From positions 1 through 34,983 of the forward strand of contig JALRIJ010000003.1 of assembly GCA_023255485.1 (NCBI GenBank): a stretch of 34,983 nt of DNA, written 5' to 3'. This document shows, one piece after another, positions 7,502 to 16,138 of this stretch. This DNA is from Flectobacillus sp. (GTDB lineage Bacteria > Bacteroidota > Bacteroidia > Cytophagales > Spirosomataceae). The position numbers and the translations under genes are program-made. Under the pieces are notes generated by a model. That model was not told the origin of the DNA and did not search any database. It worked only from the letters and a program-made list of their open reading frames with translations. Position 1 is the first letter of the stretch. Each line of letters starts with the position of its first letter.

Positions 7502-8561
7502 TCTGAAATAATTGTGAAATTTGTTCATAAGAGTAACTAGATAAACTGGATTCATCGAGATGATACAAGGCAAATGTAAGTTTTTGATTTGAGATTTTCT
7601 TACACAATAAAGAAGAACCTTTCAAAAGATTATCGAATGGTACTTCTTCTACCTTAATGACATCGCCTTTTCTCAGGGCCAGCCCCAAAGCAACGGTATC
7701 TTGTTGAAGGACAAATTGATGTGCAGTTTGTATATCAAACGGTAGTTTTTTAGACAGTAATACTTTCTCGGTCAGGTTATTAATAAAATACAGGAAGTGA
7801 TTATTACGATACACGATTCCCCAATGAAAAGCTGGCATAACCAAATCGAGGGATAACGGATAGTCTTCCAACTCGTCAATATATTTATCTAAAGTAGCAG
7901 GTTCATAAATCGAATTTAAGCGGTTAAGTTCCTGCCAATCAGACATATTATAGCTCATTAGCATACCCCTATCTACGGGAGGCACGCCTGTTATACTTCG
8001 ATATTTAATTTGATGTAAGCGGATTGTTGCAGACAAAGCAGGTATTTTTTGTTTTAAAGTAGTGAGTAACAAAAAATAATTACGTCGAGTTTTATTCGTC
8101 CAATCGCAATCAATTTGAATTTCTGGCAGTGTCCTTGAAGAAGTTTTCCAAACATTATCCGATAAGTCTTGTACTTTATCCACTATACGTTCAGCTAATT
8201 GACCTACCTGTGATTTATTCAGTTGTAACAACGTTCTATTCGTAATATATACAACAGGGACAACCCGAATTCCCTTAGGCAAAGGAGATTTACTCGTAGT
8301 AAGAGCTTTTGCGACAGGCTTCTTCGCACGTACGTCCCAATCTACGTCAAAAAATTTGACATATAAAGTCGAAATTTTATTATCCGATAGTATTTTTTCT
8401 TCTTTACTAGAAAGTGAAAAATCAGTCTTCCAATAATAAAATGCAGAAGTCACCACCCGCTCCTTTTTCGTATGTTCACAAGCCCAGCAACTACTCAAAA
8501 GACTCACTAGTCCGAAGACCAAGAGTTTATTTTTTTGAAACCATTGACGCTGTAACCTCAT
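7491..8561 (-). CDS. Putative lipoprotein with GH18/DUF3142-like TIM barrel
   Basis: A 356-residue protein with a basic N-terminus, hydrophobic core and lipobox LSSC (Cys at 25). The body has the strand pattern of a (beta/alpha)8 barrel. TLYVKFFDVDWD lies near 65-76, GIRVVPVVYI near 97-106 and LPEIQIDCDWT at 145-155. GMLMSYNMSDW follows at 199-209 and LSLDLVMPAFHWGIVYR at 236-252. The third block lies where GH18 enzymes have DxxDxDxE, but the catalytic Glu position is Thr155. The whole arrangement also resembles DUF3142-type proteins. It may be a non-catalytic or differently catalytic barrel. The gene overlaps the siroheme gene upstream by 35 bases and the helical-repeat lipoprotein gene downstream by 11 bases, so the three are one transcriptional unit. 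The family assignment is tentative; lipoprotein status is fairly secure. Confidence 0.7.
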   Translation of the reverse strand: MRLQRQWFQKNKLLVFGLVSLLSSCWACEHTKKERVVTSAFYYWKTDFSLSSKEEKILSDNKISTLYVKFFDVDWDVRAKKPVAKALTTSKSPLPKGIRVVPVVYITNRTLLQLNKSQVGQLAERIVDKVQDLSDNVWKTSSRTLPEIQIDCDWTNKTRRNYFLLLTTLKQKIPALSATIRLHQIKYRSITGVPPVDRGMLMSYNMSDWQELNRLNSIYEPATLDKYIDELEDYPLSLDLVMPAFHWGIVYRNNHFLYFINNLTEKVLLSKKLPFDIQTAHQFVLQQDTVALGLALRKGDVIKVEEVPFDNLLKGSSLLCKKISNQKLTFALYHLDESSLSSYSYEQISQLFQNVK

Positions 8562-9111
8562 TAAGTACCCTTATTTTTTCTTGGAAATCGCCTTTAATCG
8601 ATTTTCTAATTTCTCGTAAATTTTCTAACAATGTTTGGACGTTTTCTGGGATAATATCATCTAAAAACTCCCTCATCCGTTTTGCCATGGTAGGCGACTT
8701 CCCATTGGTAGAAATAGCTATTTTCAAGTCTCCCTTTTGGACAATAGAACCCAAGTAAAAGTCGCACAAATGGGGGGTATCTGCCACATTACAAAGGAGA
8801 TGGCGTGCTGCGGCAGCTTCTTTGATACTTGCATGCAAGTTAGGATTATCCGTTGCCAAGATAACCACATCTCTGCCATCTAAATCATCCCATTCAAAAT
8901 TTCTATGGCAAAGCACCACCTGAGGATAATCTTTGACAAACTCCAGTAATTCAGGAAGAAACATCCCCGCAACGACTGTCACTTTGGCTTCAGGACTGTT
9001 GTTTAACACAGCTGATAACTTTTCCAGACCCACATTTCCCCCTCCGACAATGAGCAAGTTTAAAACCTCTAACTTTAAAAAAACAGGAAATAATTTATTT
9101 TGACTCTCCAT
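8527..9111 (-). CDS. Precorrin-2 dehydrogenase / sirohydrochlorin ferrochelatase
   Basis: NAD-dependent oxidation of precorrin-2 to sirohydrochlorin, usually followed by iron insertion, in siroheme synthesis for sulfite or nitrite reductase. The 194-residue protein matches the CysG N-terminal/Met8p/SirC family in length. A Rossmann motif LIVGGGNVGLEKL is at 20-32. NVADTPHLCDFYLGSIVQKG follows near 106-125, then LKIAISTNGKSPTMAKRMRE. These are the family's characteristic dehydrogenase/chelatase segments. It has no methyltransferase domain, so a separate CobA-type enzyme must act before it. Start ATG 9111 gives the correct N-terminus (LFPVFLKLE). It is the first gene of a unit whose next two genes encode lipoproteins and overlap it, an unusual partnership. 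Cysteine-synthesis genes at 23882-25624 are the other sulfur genes in the window but are not linked to it. Confidence 0.9.
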   Translation of the reverse strand: MESQNKLFPVFLKLEVLNLLIVGGGNVGLEKLSAVLNNSPEAKVTVVAGMFLPELLEFVKDYPQVVLCHRNFEWDDLDGRDVVILATDNPNLHASIKEAAAARHLLCNVADTPHLCDFYLGSIVQKGDLKIAISTNGKSPTMAKRMREFLDDIIPENVQTLLENLREIRKSIKGDFQEKIRVLNEVTASMVSKK

Positions 9112-9453
9112 CTAAAATTCTTTAAAATATACACTTCGATACCACTACAATAGTAGTCTAACAAAATGATAACCTCATCTTCGGCATGAAAGTTACAAAC
9201 AATTCTATAATAACTCACTAATTAAGACTCCGCTTCTCTACAAAAACAATCAATATTGACTTTTTTATAATTCATTTAAAAAGTTTAAAAAGTTTTCTAT
9301 GGTTAATCGCTTTTCTTAGATTAAATTTACCTGACTAAAAACCCTAATGCCGTAAAATTATGGCTGTTGAGTAGGTACTTTTTTAGTTAAGGAATTATTT
9401 CATGTGTTCGGATTTTGATCTTAACCTAAACTTTTTCTCTAATCATATACCCT
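9112..9453. other. Divergent intergenic region, sirC / T9SS protein
   Basis: This 342-base AT-rich gap separates the minus-strand siroheme gene from the plus-strand T9SS cargo gene, so it must carry promoters for both. I see CAAAATGA at 9163-9170 (TCATTTTG on the minus strand), one base off the -7 consensus, about 50 bases before sirC. No convincing -33 element is at proper distance. No clear TAnnTTTG is found for the plus-strand gene. No RNA gene, repeat or small coding region is evident. Confidence 0.4.
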
Positions 9454-12120
9454 ATGAGCACCATTACTCAGAAATCTTTTTTTGCTTTGTTGTTCTTAGC
9501 TTCATCGCTAGTTACATGGGCAACTACTTCATCTAACAATGAAGGTAAAGCACCGGGAAAATCAAGCGTGGCTGCTGTGCCTGGTCCACCTCAAATTGTG
9601 GATATGAAACCCGTTTCGTGTGGTTATCAAAATCCCAATGACCCTAGTGCAATCATCGAGCTTAAAGCTACTGGTTGTATTGGTGGCAATATGAAATGGT
9701 ACGATTCTAATGACGTTTTCTTAAAGGAAGGGGTAAATCCATTTTACATTACAATCACTGCGGATAAAGAAGTTTATGCTACTTGTACAGACAATGCCGG
9801 CGAAAGCTTGAAGTCAAACCGAGTAGTAGCTAAATATGTTAAAGGTGTTCCTACTGCCCCAACCATCACGATTGAGGGTGACTTAAGATATGCTGTTAAG
9901 TGTGAAGGACAGTCGATGACACTAAAATCAAGTGAAACCAATAGTAGTTATATCTATGAATGGTTTAATACCGCAGGGACTGGAGCTGTTAACCATATCA
10001 TCGACCAAGGTGGTACAGGGATATCAAGCATTACAACAGGAAGAAATGGAGCATACAATTTAACCGTCTATACACCAGAATGTCCTTGGGCTAAACGCCA
10101 ATCAGTTAATACTGTATATGCTAACTTTTTAACGAATCCATCAAAACCTAAAATTACAGGTGATTCTACTTTCTGTGGCGATAAATCAACTTCACTAAAA
10201 GCCGACAGTTCTAAGTTTTCGCAGAAATACAGATGGTTCATCAATGGAACAAAACAAGATACCATTAAATACAGTGCTGTAAAGTTTATCAATAAAACAG
10301 CAAACGTTCAAGTTCAAACTTACTTAGAGCAAGAAGGACAAACTTGTGTTTCGCCTATTTCAGATATTTATAAAGTAAGAGCCTTAGAGGCATCTCCAAA
10401 ACCAATCATTACTTCTTCTAAAAAAGGAGCTGCGATTTGCCAAGGAGATACATTAACGCTAACAGCGACAACTGCGGCAGCTTACAAATGGAACACTGGA
10501 GCAACAACAGGCTTTATTGCAGGAATTAAAGCAGTAGGAAAATATGCAGTTCAGACTTATAGTAAAGATGGCTGTATTTCCCCAACATCAGACACTGTTT
10601 CAATTACCGTTTATACAAGACCAGTAACGCCAACAATCACTTCATCTAAAGCAAATGCAACGATTTGCCAAGGAGATACGCTAAGCTTAACGTCAAGTAC
10701 TGGCTTAAAATATTTATGGAGCGATGGAAGTACCAATCGTACAATCACAGGAATCAACAAAGTAGCTACTTATACCGTACAAACAATTGACATCAATGGT
10801 TGTGTTTCGGATAAATCTGCCGCAACAACTATTAAAGTAAATGCTTTACCAGTAAAGCCTGTTATTACGGCTAGTGGTGCAACTTCATTCTGTGATGGTT
10901 TCTCTGTAACATTGACTTCTACCCCTGAGCTTACTTACACATGGAGTAATTTAAGTACGACTCGTAGCATTGATGTAACGAAAAGTGGCGTGTTCTCTTT
11001 AACAGTGAAAGACGTAAACGGATGTGTATCTCCTAAATCAGATGCAGTAACCGTAACCGTTTATGCTCTTCCTGCAAAACCAACTATTACAGTAAAAGGA
11101 GACGGAAAAACAACTTTCTGTGCGGATAAAACAGCAACATTAGAGGCATCTGACTTGACAAATGGAGAGTTAACTCGTTTCAGATGGAGTACTACAGAAT
11201 CCTCTAAAGCGATTACAGCTAAAACTTCTGACAAATACAGCGTAGTGGTGATAGACCCTCGTGGTTGTGTATCACCAACGTCAGATGTTGTAACAATTAC
11301 CGTATTACCATTACCAGCAGCTCCGACCGTTACGTTTGATGGTGCTGAGTTTGGAGGAAAATCAATTGCTATTTTCTGTTCAAGAGATAACACAGATTAC
11401 ACGAAAGTAAACGGTGTTAACATGCTTGCTACTAGCAATTACGAAGTAACATGGAGTGATGGTACTGTTGGAAAAGCATTAAGTGCGGTTAAAAAATCGG
11501 GAGATTATACTGCGATTGCTACTCAAAAATATACCGATGGTAATGCTTGTGTTTCGTTAAAGTCAGCAGTATTGACAGTATTAGTGAAAGAAAACCCAGA
11601 TGTAGTAGCATCAGGTGCTACGATTGCTAAAGATGGTACGTTTGCTTTAAAAGCGGTAAACTTCCCTGATGGAGGAAACTATGAGTGGAAATATAGCGGT
11701 GCTATTGTAACTGATGCGAATAATGTTGCAGTTACAACAGCTAGTGTAAAAGTTTCTAAATATGGCGACTACATTGCGAGAAGACAAATTGTTTACACAG
11801 TGCCTGCTCCAACAAATCAGCTTGTATGTTACTCTAATTATGTTGGTCCTTTTACATTTAAAGAAGACCCTGATTTTAGAGGATTATCCATCTATCCAAA
11901 TCCAGGAAATGGAGCATTTACAGTAGAAGCGTTAGATAACTTGAAGAATGTTGAAATTTCAATTTATGATTTATTCGGCAGAATCATTTGGTCTAAAACG
12001 TACACAAGTCTTACAACAAAGACTCCTGTTGATTTAACTAACCAACCAATAGGAACTTACTTATTACGTTGTAAAGCAGATGGATTCGATATCACGAAAA
12101 GAATCATCACGAATAAATAA
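9454..12120 (+). CDS. Secreted Ig-like repeat protein with T9SS sorting domain
   Basis: An 888-residue exported protein. Residues 1-23 are a signal peptide (hydrophobic FFALLFLASSLVTWA). The mature protein is a chain of Ig/PKD-like beta-sandwich units. Each has a Pro-rich entry (PxKPxIT), a Cys-x-G/D-x-x-x-x-L strand, a central Tyr/Phe-x-Trp strand, a Y-x-V-x-x-x-D/K-x-x-G-C-x-S-P-x-S-D segment and an exit strand. This leaves two Cys per unit, probably disulfide-linked. At least four good units lie between about 10400 and 11320, with more divergent ones before and after. The C-terminal 80 residues are a type A Por sorting domain: LSIYPNPGNGAFTVEAL, then VEISIYDLFGRIIWSK, then PIGTYLLRC and IITNK. 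This predicts T9SS export across the outer membrane and A-LPS anchoring or release. No enzyme domain is seen, so it is likely an adhesin, stalk or matrix protein. Confidence 0.88.
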   Translation: MSTITQKSFFALLFLASSLVTWATTSSNNEGKAPGKSSVAAVPGPPQIVDMKPVSCGYQNPNDPSAIIELKATGCIGGNMKWYDSNDVFLKEGVNPFYITITADKEVYATCTDNAGESLKSNRVVAKYVKGVPTAPTITIEGDLRYAVKCEGQSMTLKSSETNSSYIYEWFNTAGTGAVNHIIDQGGTGISSITTGRNGAYNLTVYTPECPWAKRQSVNTVYANFLTNPSKPKITGDSTFCGDKSTSLKADSSKFSQKYRWFINGTKQDTIKYSAVKFINKTANVQVQTYLEQEGQTCVSPISDIYKVRALEASPKPIITSSKKGAAICQGDTLTLTATTAAAYKWNTGATTGFIAGIKAVGKYAVQTYSKDGCISPTSDTVSITVYTRPVTPTITSSKANATICQGDTLSLTSSTGLKYLWSDGSTNRTITGINKVATYTVQTIDINGCVSDKSAATTIKVNALPVKPVITASGATSFCDGFSVTLTSTPELTYTWSNLSTTRSIDVTKSGVFSLTVKDVNGCVSPKSDAVTVTVYALPAKPTITVKGDGKTTFCADKTATLEASDLTNGELTRFRWSTTESSKAITAKTSDKYSVVVIDPRGCVSPTSDVVTITVLPLPAAPTVTFDGAEFGGKSIAIFCSRDNTDYTKVNGVNMLATSNYEVTWSDGTVGKALSAVKKSGDYTAIATQKYTDGNACVSLKSAVLTVLVKENPDVVASGATIAKDGTFALKAVNFPDGGNYEWKYSGAIVTDANNVAVTTASVKVSKYGDYIARRQIVYTVPAPTNQLVCYSNYVGPFTFKEDPDFRGLSIYPNPGNGAFTVEALDNLKNVEISIYDLFGRIIWSKTYTSLTTKTPVDLTNQPIGTYLLRCKADGFDITKRIITNK
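10396..11320 (+). repeat. Tandem Ig-like coding repeats of about 76-85 codons
   Basis: Repeated units within the T9SS protein gene. The 19-base string CGATTTGCCAAGGAGATAC occurs identically at 10433-10451 and 10661-10679, exactly 228 bases (76 codons) apart, within otherwise diverged units, which points to a relatively recent unit duplication or conversion. Two further units follow with conserved GGxTGTGTxTC-type coding for G-C-V-S. Confidence 0.75.
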
Positions 12121-12132
12121 AGAATATTCAGA

Positions 12133-12180
12133 GATACAAAAAGAGGGTTGCTTTCGTAAAAGCAACCCTCTTTTTGTATC
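12133..12180. terminator. Bidirectional terminator with 22-bp perfect stem
   Basis: The arms 12133-12154 and 12159-12180 are exact reverse complements around the loop CGTA. T runs leave the hairpin on both strands. It sits between the convergent T9SS protein gene (stop 12120) and the EamA transporter gene (stop 12188) and can end both transcripts. Confidence 0.9.
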
Positions 12181-12187
12181 TACTCTC

Positions 12188-13102
12188 CTATTTTTTCCCT
12201 TTCCAAGAAATCATTAATACCCCGCCGAGTACGATTAATGTCCCAACGACTTGCCATACATTAATTTCTTCTCCTAAGAAAGAAGAAGCCATTACAATGG
12301 TAGCGACAGGACCAATGCTACCAATAATAGAGGCATTAGAAGAACCTATTCGCCGAATACCTTCTGAAATCATAAACGAAGGAATCACCGTTGTAAAAAT
12401 GGCCATTACGATAGATAAGCCGTAAACTTCCATTGGTAAACTAAACAATCCATGTCCCACACTGACCCAATAATGGATTACGACCATCCCCGTTGAAATC
12501 AACATGGCATAACACGTAAAACGCTGTGGCCCTACTCTTGGAATCATCTCCCCACTTCCCATCAAATACAAGGCATAAGTAAAGGCACTCAAAAAAACCA
12601 ATGATGCACCAATGATTACGTTCTTTTGCATCCCAATCTGTAAATCTGGAATAAACGCAATGAACACTCCGATATAAGTAACGACCAATGCGACATATTG
12701 TATTTTTTGAATCTTCTTATTTAAGAAAATACCTGATAAAATTACCACAATCGTCGGATAAATAAACAGCACAATTCGTTCGATGGCAGCGGTGACATAG
12801 CTCAAACCCCAGAAATCAAAAATGGAAGCCAAGTAATAACCCACTAAACCAATCAGTAACATCCAAATCCATTCCTTCCTACTTAGCTTGGGAACATCTT
12901 CCTGTTTTCTATTTTGAAAAAATAGAATTACGAGATAAAAAGGTGCAGAAAATAACATCCGCAATGCCAGTAAGGAAACGGCATCGGCATGATAATGGAT
13001 AAAATTATACCGTACTAAAATAGCTTTTCCTGCAAAAAATACAGCACCAAGAAAGACCAAGATAGCTCCAACTAAAAATTTTGATTTCATTTGATTAAGC
13101 AT
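12188..13102 (-). CDS. EamA/DMT-family transporter
   Basis: A 304-residue inner-membrane protein with ten predicted hydrophobic helices in two fivefold halves, the layout of drug/metabolite transporters with two EamA domains. The first starts LVGAILVFLGAVFFAGKAILV (near 10-30); the second begins around NVIIGASLVFLSAFTYALYL. The segment near ASIIGSIGPVATIVMASSFLGEEI (about 250-273) is the characteristic EamA end motif, followed by a final helix LIVLGGVLMISWKGKK. Substrate cannot be predicted; relatives export amino acids, nucleotides or metabolites. Two Met codons lie close together (13102 and 13090); either could be the start. Upstream lies the terminator of der, so the gene likely has its own promoter in the short gap or is read through weakly from der. 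Confidence 0.88.
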   Translation of the reverse strand: MLNQMKSKFLVGAILVFLGAVFFAGKAILVRYNFIHYHADAVSLLALRMLFSAPFYLVILFFQNRKQEDVPKLSRKEWIWMLLIGLVGYYLASIFDFWGLSYVTAAIERIVLFIYPTIVVILSGIFLNKKIQKIQYVALVVTYIGVFIAFIPDLQIGMQKNVIIGASLVFLSAFTYALYLMGSGEMIPRVGPQRFTCYAMLISTGMVVIHYWVSVGHGLFSLPMEVYGLSIVMAIFTTVIPSFMISEGIRRIGSSNASIIGSIGPVATIVMASSFLGEEINVWQVVGTLIVLGGVLMISWKGKK

Positions 13103-13120
13103 TAGGTTTTAAAACAAAAA

Positions 13121-13146
13121 AGACCCTTCTCACAGGAGAAAGGTCT
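13121..13146 (-). terminator. Hairpin terminator after der
   Basis: AGACCCTTCTC (13121-13131) pairs with GAGAAAGGTCT (13136-13146) with one mismatch and a four-base loop; on the minus strand T-rich sequence follows. It lies about 100 bases past the der stop codon, just before the EamA transporter start. Confidence 0.7.
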
Positions 13147-13245
13147 CTTACTAGCGTAAAGTCATTTAGCACAAGAAGCCATCCTCAGTTCCGAAGAGTG
13201 AGTAAAGCGAGCCAAGAAGTTGCTAAAATCAGTTGCATTGGTATC

Positions 13246-14568
13246 TTATTTTTTACGGAAAAACAATTGAATCGGTACGCCATTGAAGTCAAAGTGTTCA
13301 CGCATTTGGTTCTCTAAATAACGTTGGTAACTTTCACGGATGTACTGTGGTAAATTACAGAACAATACAAACGATGGAGCACGTGTAGGCAATTGAGTAA
13401 TGTATTTAATTTTAATGTGCTTACCTTTCCAAGCTGGTGGTGGATAATTGTCGATAACCTTCAACATCACATCATTCAACTTAGACGTAGCAATTTTTCT
13501 AGTCTTATTCTCATACACTTCCAATACCTTTTCAACTGCTTGGAAAATACGTTGTTTTTCCAACACCGAAGTAAAGATAATTGGCATATAATTTAAAGGT
13601 GCCATTCTCGAACGAATCGCATCTTCAATACGCTTCGAGGTCATTGCATCTTTTTCTACCAAATCCCATTTATTAACCATGATTACCATCCCTTTCTTAG
13701 CTCTATCCGCCATCGAAATAATGTTCATGTCTTGTGCCTGCAAACCAGTCTGAATGTCAATCGTTGTTGCATCAATGATAACTACAGCGACATCACACTC
13801 TTCCATTGCTTTAATTGAACGTAAAATCGAGTAGTATTCGATGTTATCGTCAATTTTTGCTTTACGTCTAATCCCCGCAGTATCTGTAATGATAAAATCT
13901 TTACCAAATAGGGTGTAATGATTATCAATTGCATCACGGGTTGTACCTGCGATATCTGTTACAATACTTCTATCTTTGCCTAATAGTGCATTCAAGAATG
14001 AAGACTTTCCTACGTTTGGTTTTCCAAGAATCGCAATTTTAGGAATCTCCGCATTTGGATTTTCAATTCCTTCTTCTGGGAAATGACTTACTACAGCATC
14101 TAATAAATCACCAGTACCCGAGCCACTTTCTGCTGCAATCGGATACGGTTCGCCCATACCTAACTCATAAAACTCTACCGCAGCAAGTCCTTTTTCGTAC
14201 GTATCTGCCTTATTAGCCACGATATACACAGGCTTTTTAGAGCGACGAAGTACTTGTGCAAATTCCTTGTCCAAATCGGTAATCCCTGTTGAACAATCCA
14301 CTACAAACAAACAAACGGCAGCTTCTTCAATTGCCATTTCTACTTGTTCACGAATTGCTCCTTCAAAGGTATCTTCAGAACCGTGAACGTAACCACCCGT
14401 ATCAATTACGGTAAAAAACTTTCCTGTCCACTCTGCATAACCGTAGTGACGGTCACGAGTAACTCCAGAAACGTTGTCCATAATCGCCTTCTTTTGCTCG
14501 ATAAGACGATTGAAAAATGTTGATTTACCCACGTTTGGGCGACCAACGATTGCAACAATGTTTGACAT
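13246..14568 (-). CDS. der: Ribosome-assembly GTPase Der (EngA)
   Basis: Tandem-domain GTPase essential for maturation of the 50S ribosomal subunit. The 440 residues match the family. The first G domain has the P-loop GRPNVGKST at 9-17, a DTGG G3 motif (about 56) and NKAD (about 119). The second has GKPNVGKSS near 182-190, DTAG with IRRKAKID after it, and NKWD near 298. The C-terminal KH-like domain ends FFRKK, as in most Bacteroidota homologues. Start ATG 14568 places the first P-loop at the normal distance. It lies downstream of era on the same strand with a 180-base gap, so co-transcription of two ribosome-assembly GTPases is plausible. It has a terminator 100 bases downstream. Confidence 0.97.
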   Translation of the reverse strand: MSNIVAIVGRPNVGKSTFFNRLIEQKKAIMDNVSGVTRDRHYGYAEWTGKFFTVIDTGGYVHGSEDTFEGAIREQVEMAIEEAAVCLFVVDCSTGITDLDKEFAQVLRRSKKPVYIVANKADTYEKGLAAVEFYELGMGEPYPIAAESGSGTGDLLDAVVSHFPEEGIENPNAEIPKIAILGKPNVGKSSFLNALLGKDRSIVTDIAGTTRDAIDNHYTLFGKDFIITDTAGIRRKAKIDDNIEYYSILRSIKAMEECDVAVVIIDATTIDIQTGLQAQDMNIISMADRAKKGMVIMVNKWDLVEKDAMTSKRIEDAIRSRMAPLNYMPIIFTSVLEKQRIFQAVEKVLEVYENKTRKIATSKLNDVMLKVIDNYPPPAWKGKHIKIKYITQLPTRAPSFVLFCNLPQYIRESYQRYLENQMREHFDFNGVPIQLFFRKK

Positions 14569-14748
14569 TTTGTACTTGTTTTGAGCTGTTTCCTGAATAC
14601 TTACTCACATTATCCTCCACGACAATTTCAGTATCCAAGCACCTCTACGTTGATAAAAATATACTTTTAAGGGGGTGTAGTGTAAGAGAGTGACTAGAAT
14701 AAATCTAGGTGCTTTCTTTATATATAGATACTAAAGTTACGAATTCAC

Positions 14749-15654
14749 TTAATCCTGACTATAACCAAATGATTTTAACTTTTGGGCTTTTTGTCTCCAA
14801 TCTGGTTCAACTTTGATAAACTGTTCTAAGAATACTTTTTTACCAAAAAACTTCTCCATTGCTTCACGAGCTTCTGTTCCTACTTTTTTGATAGATTCGC
14901 CTTTATGACCAATTAAGATAGCCCGTTGAGTAACTCTTTCAACATAAATTTCAGAAGCAATTCGGATAATTTTATCTTCTTCTTTGAACGAAGTAATCAC
15001 AACTTCGCACGAATAAGGAACTTCTTTCTTATAATTTAAGAAGATTTTTTCACGAATAATTTCAGAAGCAAAGAATCGTTCTGGTTTATCGGTCAATTCT
15101 TCCTTATCGAAATAAGGCGGGTGAATTGGTAATGCTTCAATAACAGAATCAAAAATCTTACCTACGTTTTCCTGTTTCAAGGCAGAAATAGGAATGATTG
15201 CCTGAGTCGGAAAACGTTCACGCCAATGAGCAATCTTTTCTTCAATTTGCTCAGGAGTCGCTAAATCTATTTTATTGATTAACAAAAGTACTGGAACGTG
15301 GTCAATGCGTGCCAATTTATTAATCACATCATCTTCGTCGTACTGTTCAAAAATATCGGTTACAAACAAGATTACATCGGCATCTTCCAAAGAACTATGC
15401 ACGAAAGTCATCATAGATTTGTGTAATTCATATTTGGGCAAAATAATCCCAGGTGTATCAGAATAGACTAATTGAAAATCTGTTCCGTTATGTTGCCCAT
15501 TCAAAATCCCCATAATACGATGGCGAGTTGTTTGAGCTTTTGATGTAATGATAGAGAGACGTTCGCCCACTAAGACGTTCATCAAGGTAGATTTGCCCAC
15601 ATTCGGTTTCCCGACAATACTGACGAATCCTGCTTTATGATTTATTTGTTCCAT
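14749..15654 (-). CDS. era: GTPase Era
   Basis: GTPase with a KH domain that binds the 3' end of 16S rRNA and helps assemble the 30S subunit. The 301-residue protein has the P-loop GKPNVGKST at 15-23, the switch region ITSKAQTTRHRIMG near 36-49, DTPG at 66-69, and NKID near 130. The C-terminal KH domain contains ERVTQRAILIGHKGESIKKVG near 230-250 (GxxG loop GHKG) and ends FIKVEPDWRQKAQKLKSFGY. All are diagnostic for Era. Start ATG 15654 is fixed by the short N-terminus before the P-loop. It lies between the initiator tRNA terminator and der, all on the minus strand. Confidence 0.97.
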   Translation of the reverse strand: MEQINHKAGFVSIVGKPNVGKSTLMNVLVGERLSIITSKAQTTRHRIMGILNGQHNGTDFQLVYSDTPGIILPKYELHKSMMTFVHSSLEDADVILFVTDIFEQYDEDDVINKLARIDHVPVLLLINKIDLATPEQIEEKIAHWRERFPTQAIIPISALKQENVGKIFDSVIEALPIHPPYFDKEELTDKPERFFASEIIREKIFLNYKKEVPYSCEVVITSFKEEDKIIRIASEIYVERVTQRAILIGHKGESIKKVGTEAREAMEKFFGKKVFLEQFIKVEPDWRQKAQKLKSFGYSQD

Positions 15655-15814
15655 TGAATAATGAGAGCGGCGTTAATTGAGACTATAAGTGAATAAGGTA
15701 TTTATCCATAGCCTCAAATTTGCTGCTCAATGAGTACTATCATTCACTTTTTAAGAAAAGACCTAAATCAGAGGAGTAAGACTGTCACCCACTTACTGAA
15801 TTTAGGGAAATGCA

Positions 15815-15842
15815 AAAAGACGAGTCTAATGACTCGTCTTTT
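15815..15842 (-). terminator. Intrinsic terminator of the tRNA gene
   Basis: AAAAGACGAGTC (15815-15826) and GACTCGTCTTTT (15831-15842) pair perfectly around TAAT. On the minus strand the hairpin is six bases after the tRNA 3' end and is followed by T residues. Confidence 0.85.
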
Positions 15843-15848
15843 AATTAG

Positions 15849-15921
<73 letters not shown>

Positions 15922-15935
15922 ATCTTATTGTGATA

Positions 15936-15943
15936 CAAAAGTA
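15936..15943 (-). promoter_or_regulatory. -7 promoter element of the initiator tRNA gene
   Basis: TACTTTTG on the minus strand matches TAnnTTTG and lies 15 bases upstream of the tRNA 5' end. No TTG-type -33 element is found at 17-23 bases, only a T-run ending in G about 33 bases further upstream. Confidence 0.5.
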
Positions 15944-16138
15944 CGAGATTTTTTTTTACCATCCTAATCGAGGCGGCAAAAAAACTGAAAATATTTTTCA
16001 GAACCTCTAATATATATAAAAATAATGAATCTAACAAGCTACTCTTTAGGTATTTACGAGTAATTAATTATTTTTTATTTTTTTGTAAATAAATTAACTA
16101 TTTACGATTAGCACTTAATTAAACAGCATTATTGACGC

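Noticed and set aside
7502-7573. Longer start for the helical-repeat lipoprotein
   Set aside because: It would bury the signal sequence and lipobox behind 24 extra residues; the start at 7501 leaves a normal lipoprotein signal.
8829-8842. 14-base palindrome ACTTGCATGCAAGT in the siroheme gene
   Set aside because: It lies inside conserved coding sequence, and a 14-base dyad is expected about twice by chance in a window this size.
11061-11393. Minus-strand frame of 110 codons within the T9SS protein gene
   Set aside because: It is antisense to the repeated Ig-like units, where repeat composition keeps the opposite frame open; there is no promoter or family motif.
13162-13245. Open 27-codon extension in frame after the der stop codon
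   Set aside because: Der ends at the usual FFRKK position, so the stop is real; a 27-codon open stretch is expected by chance fairly often, and nothing suggests recoding.
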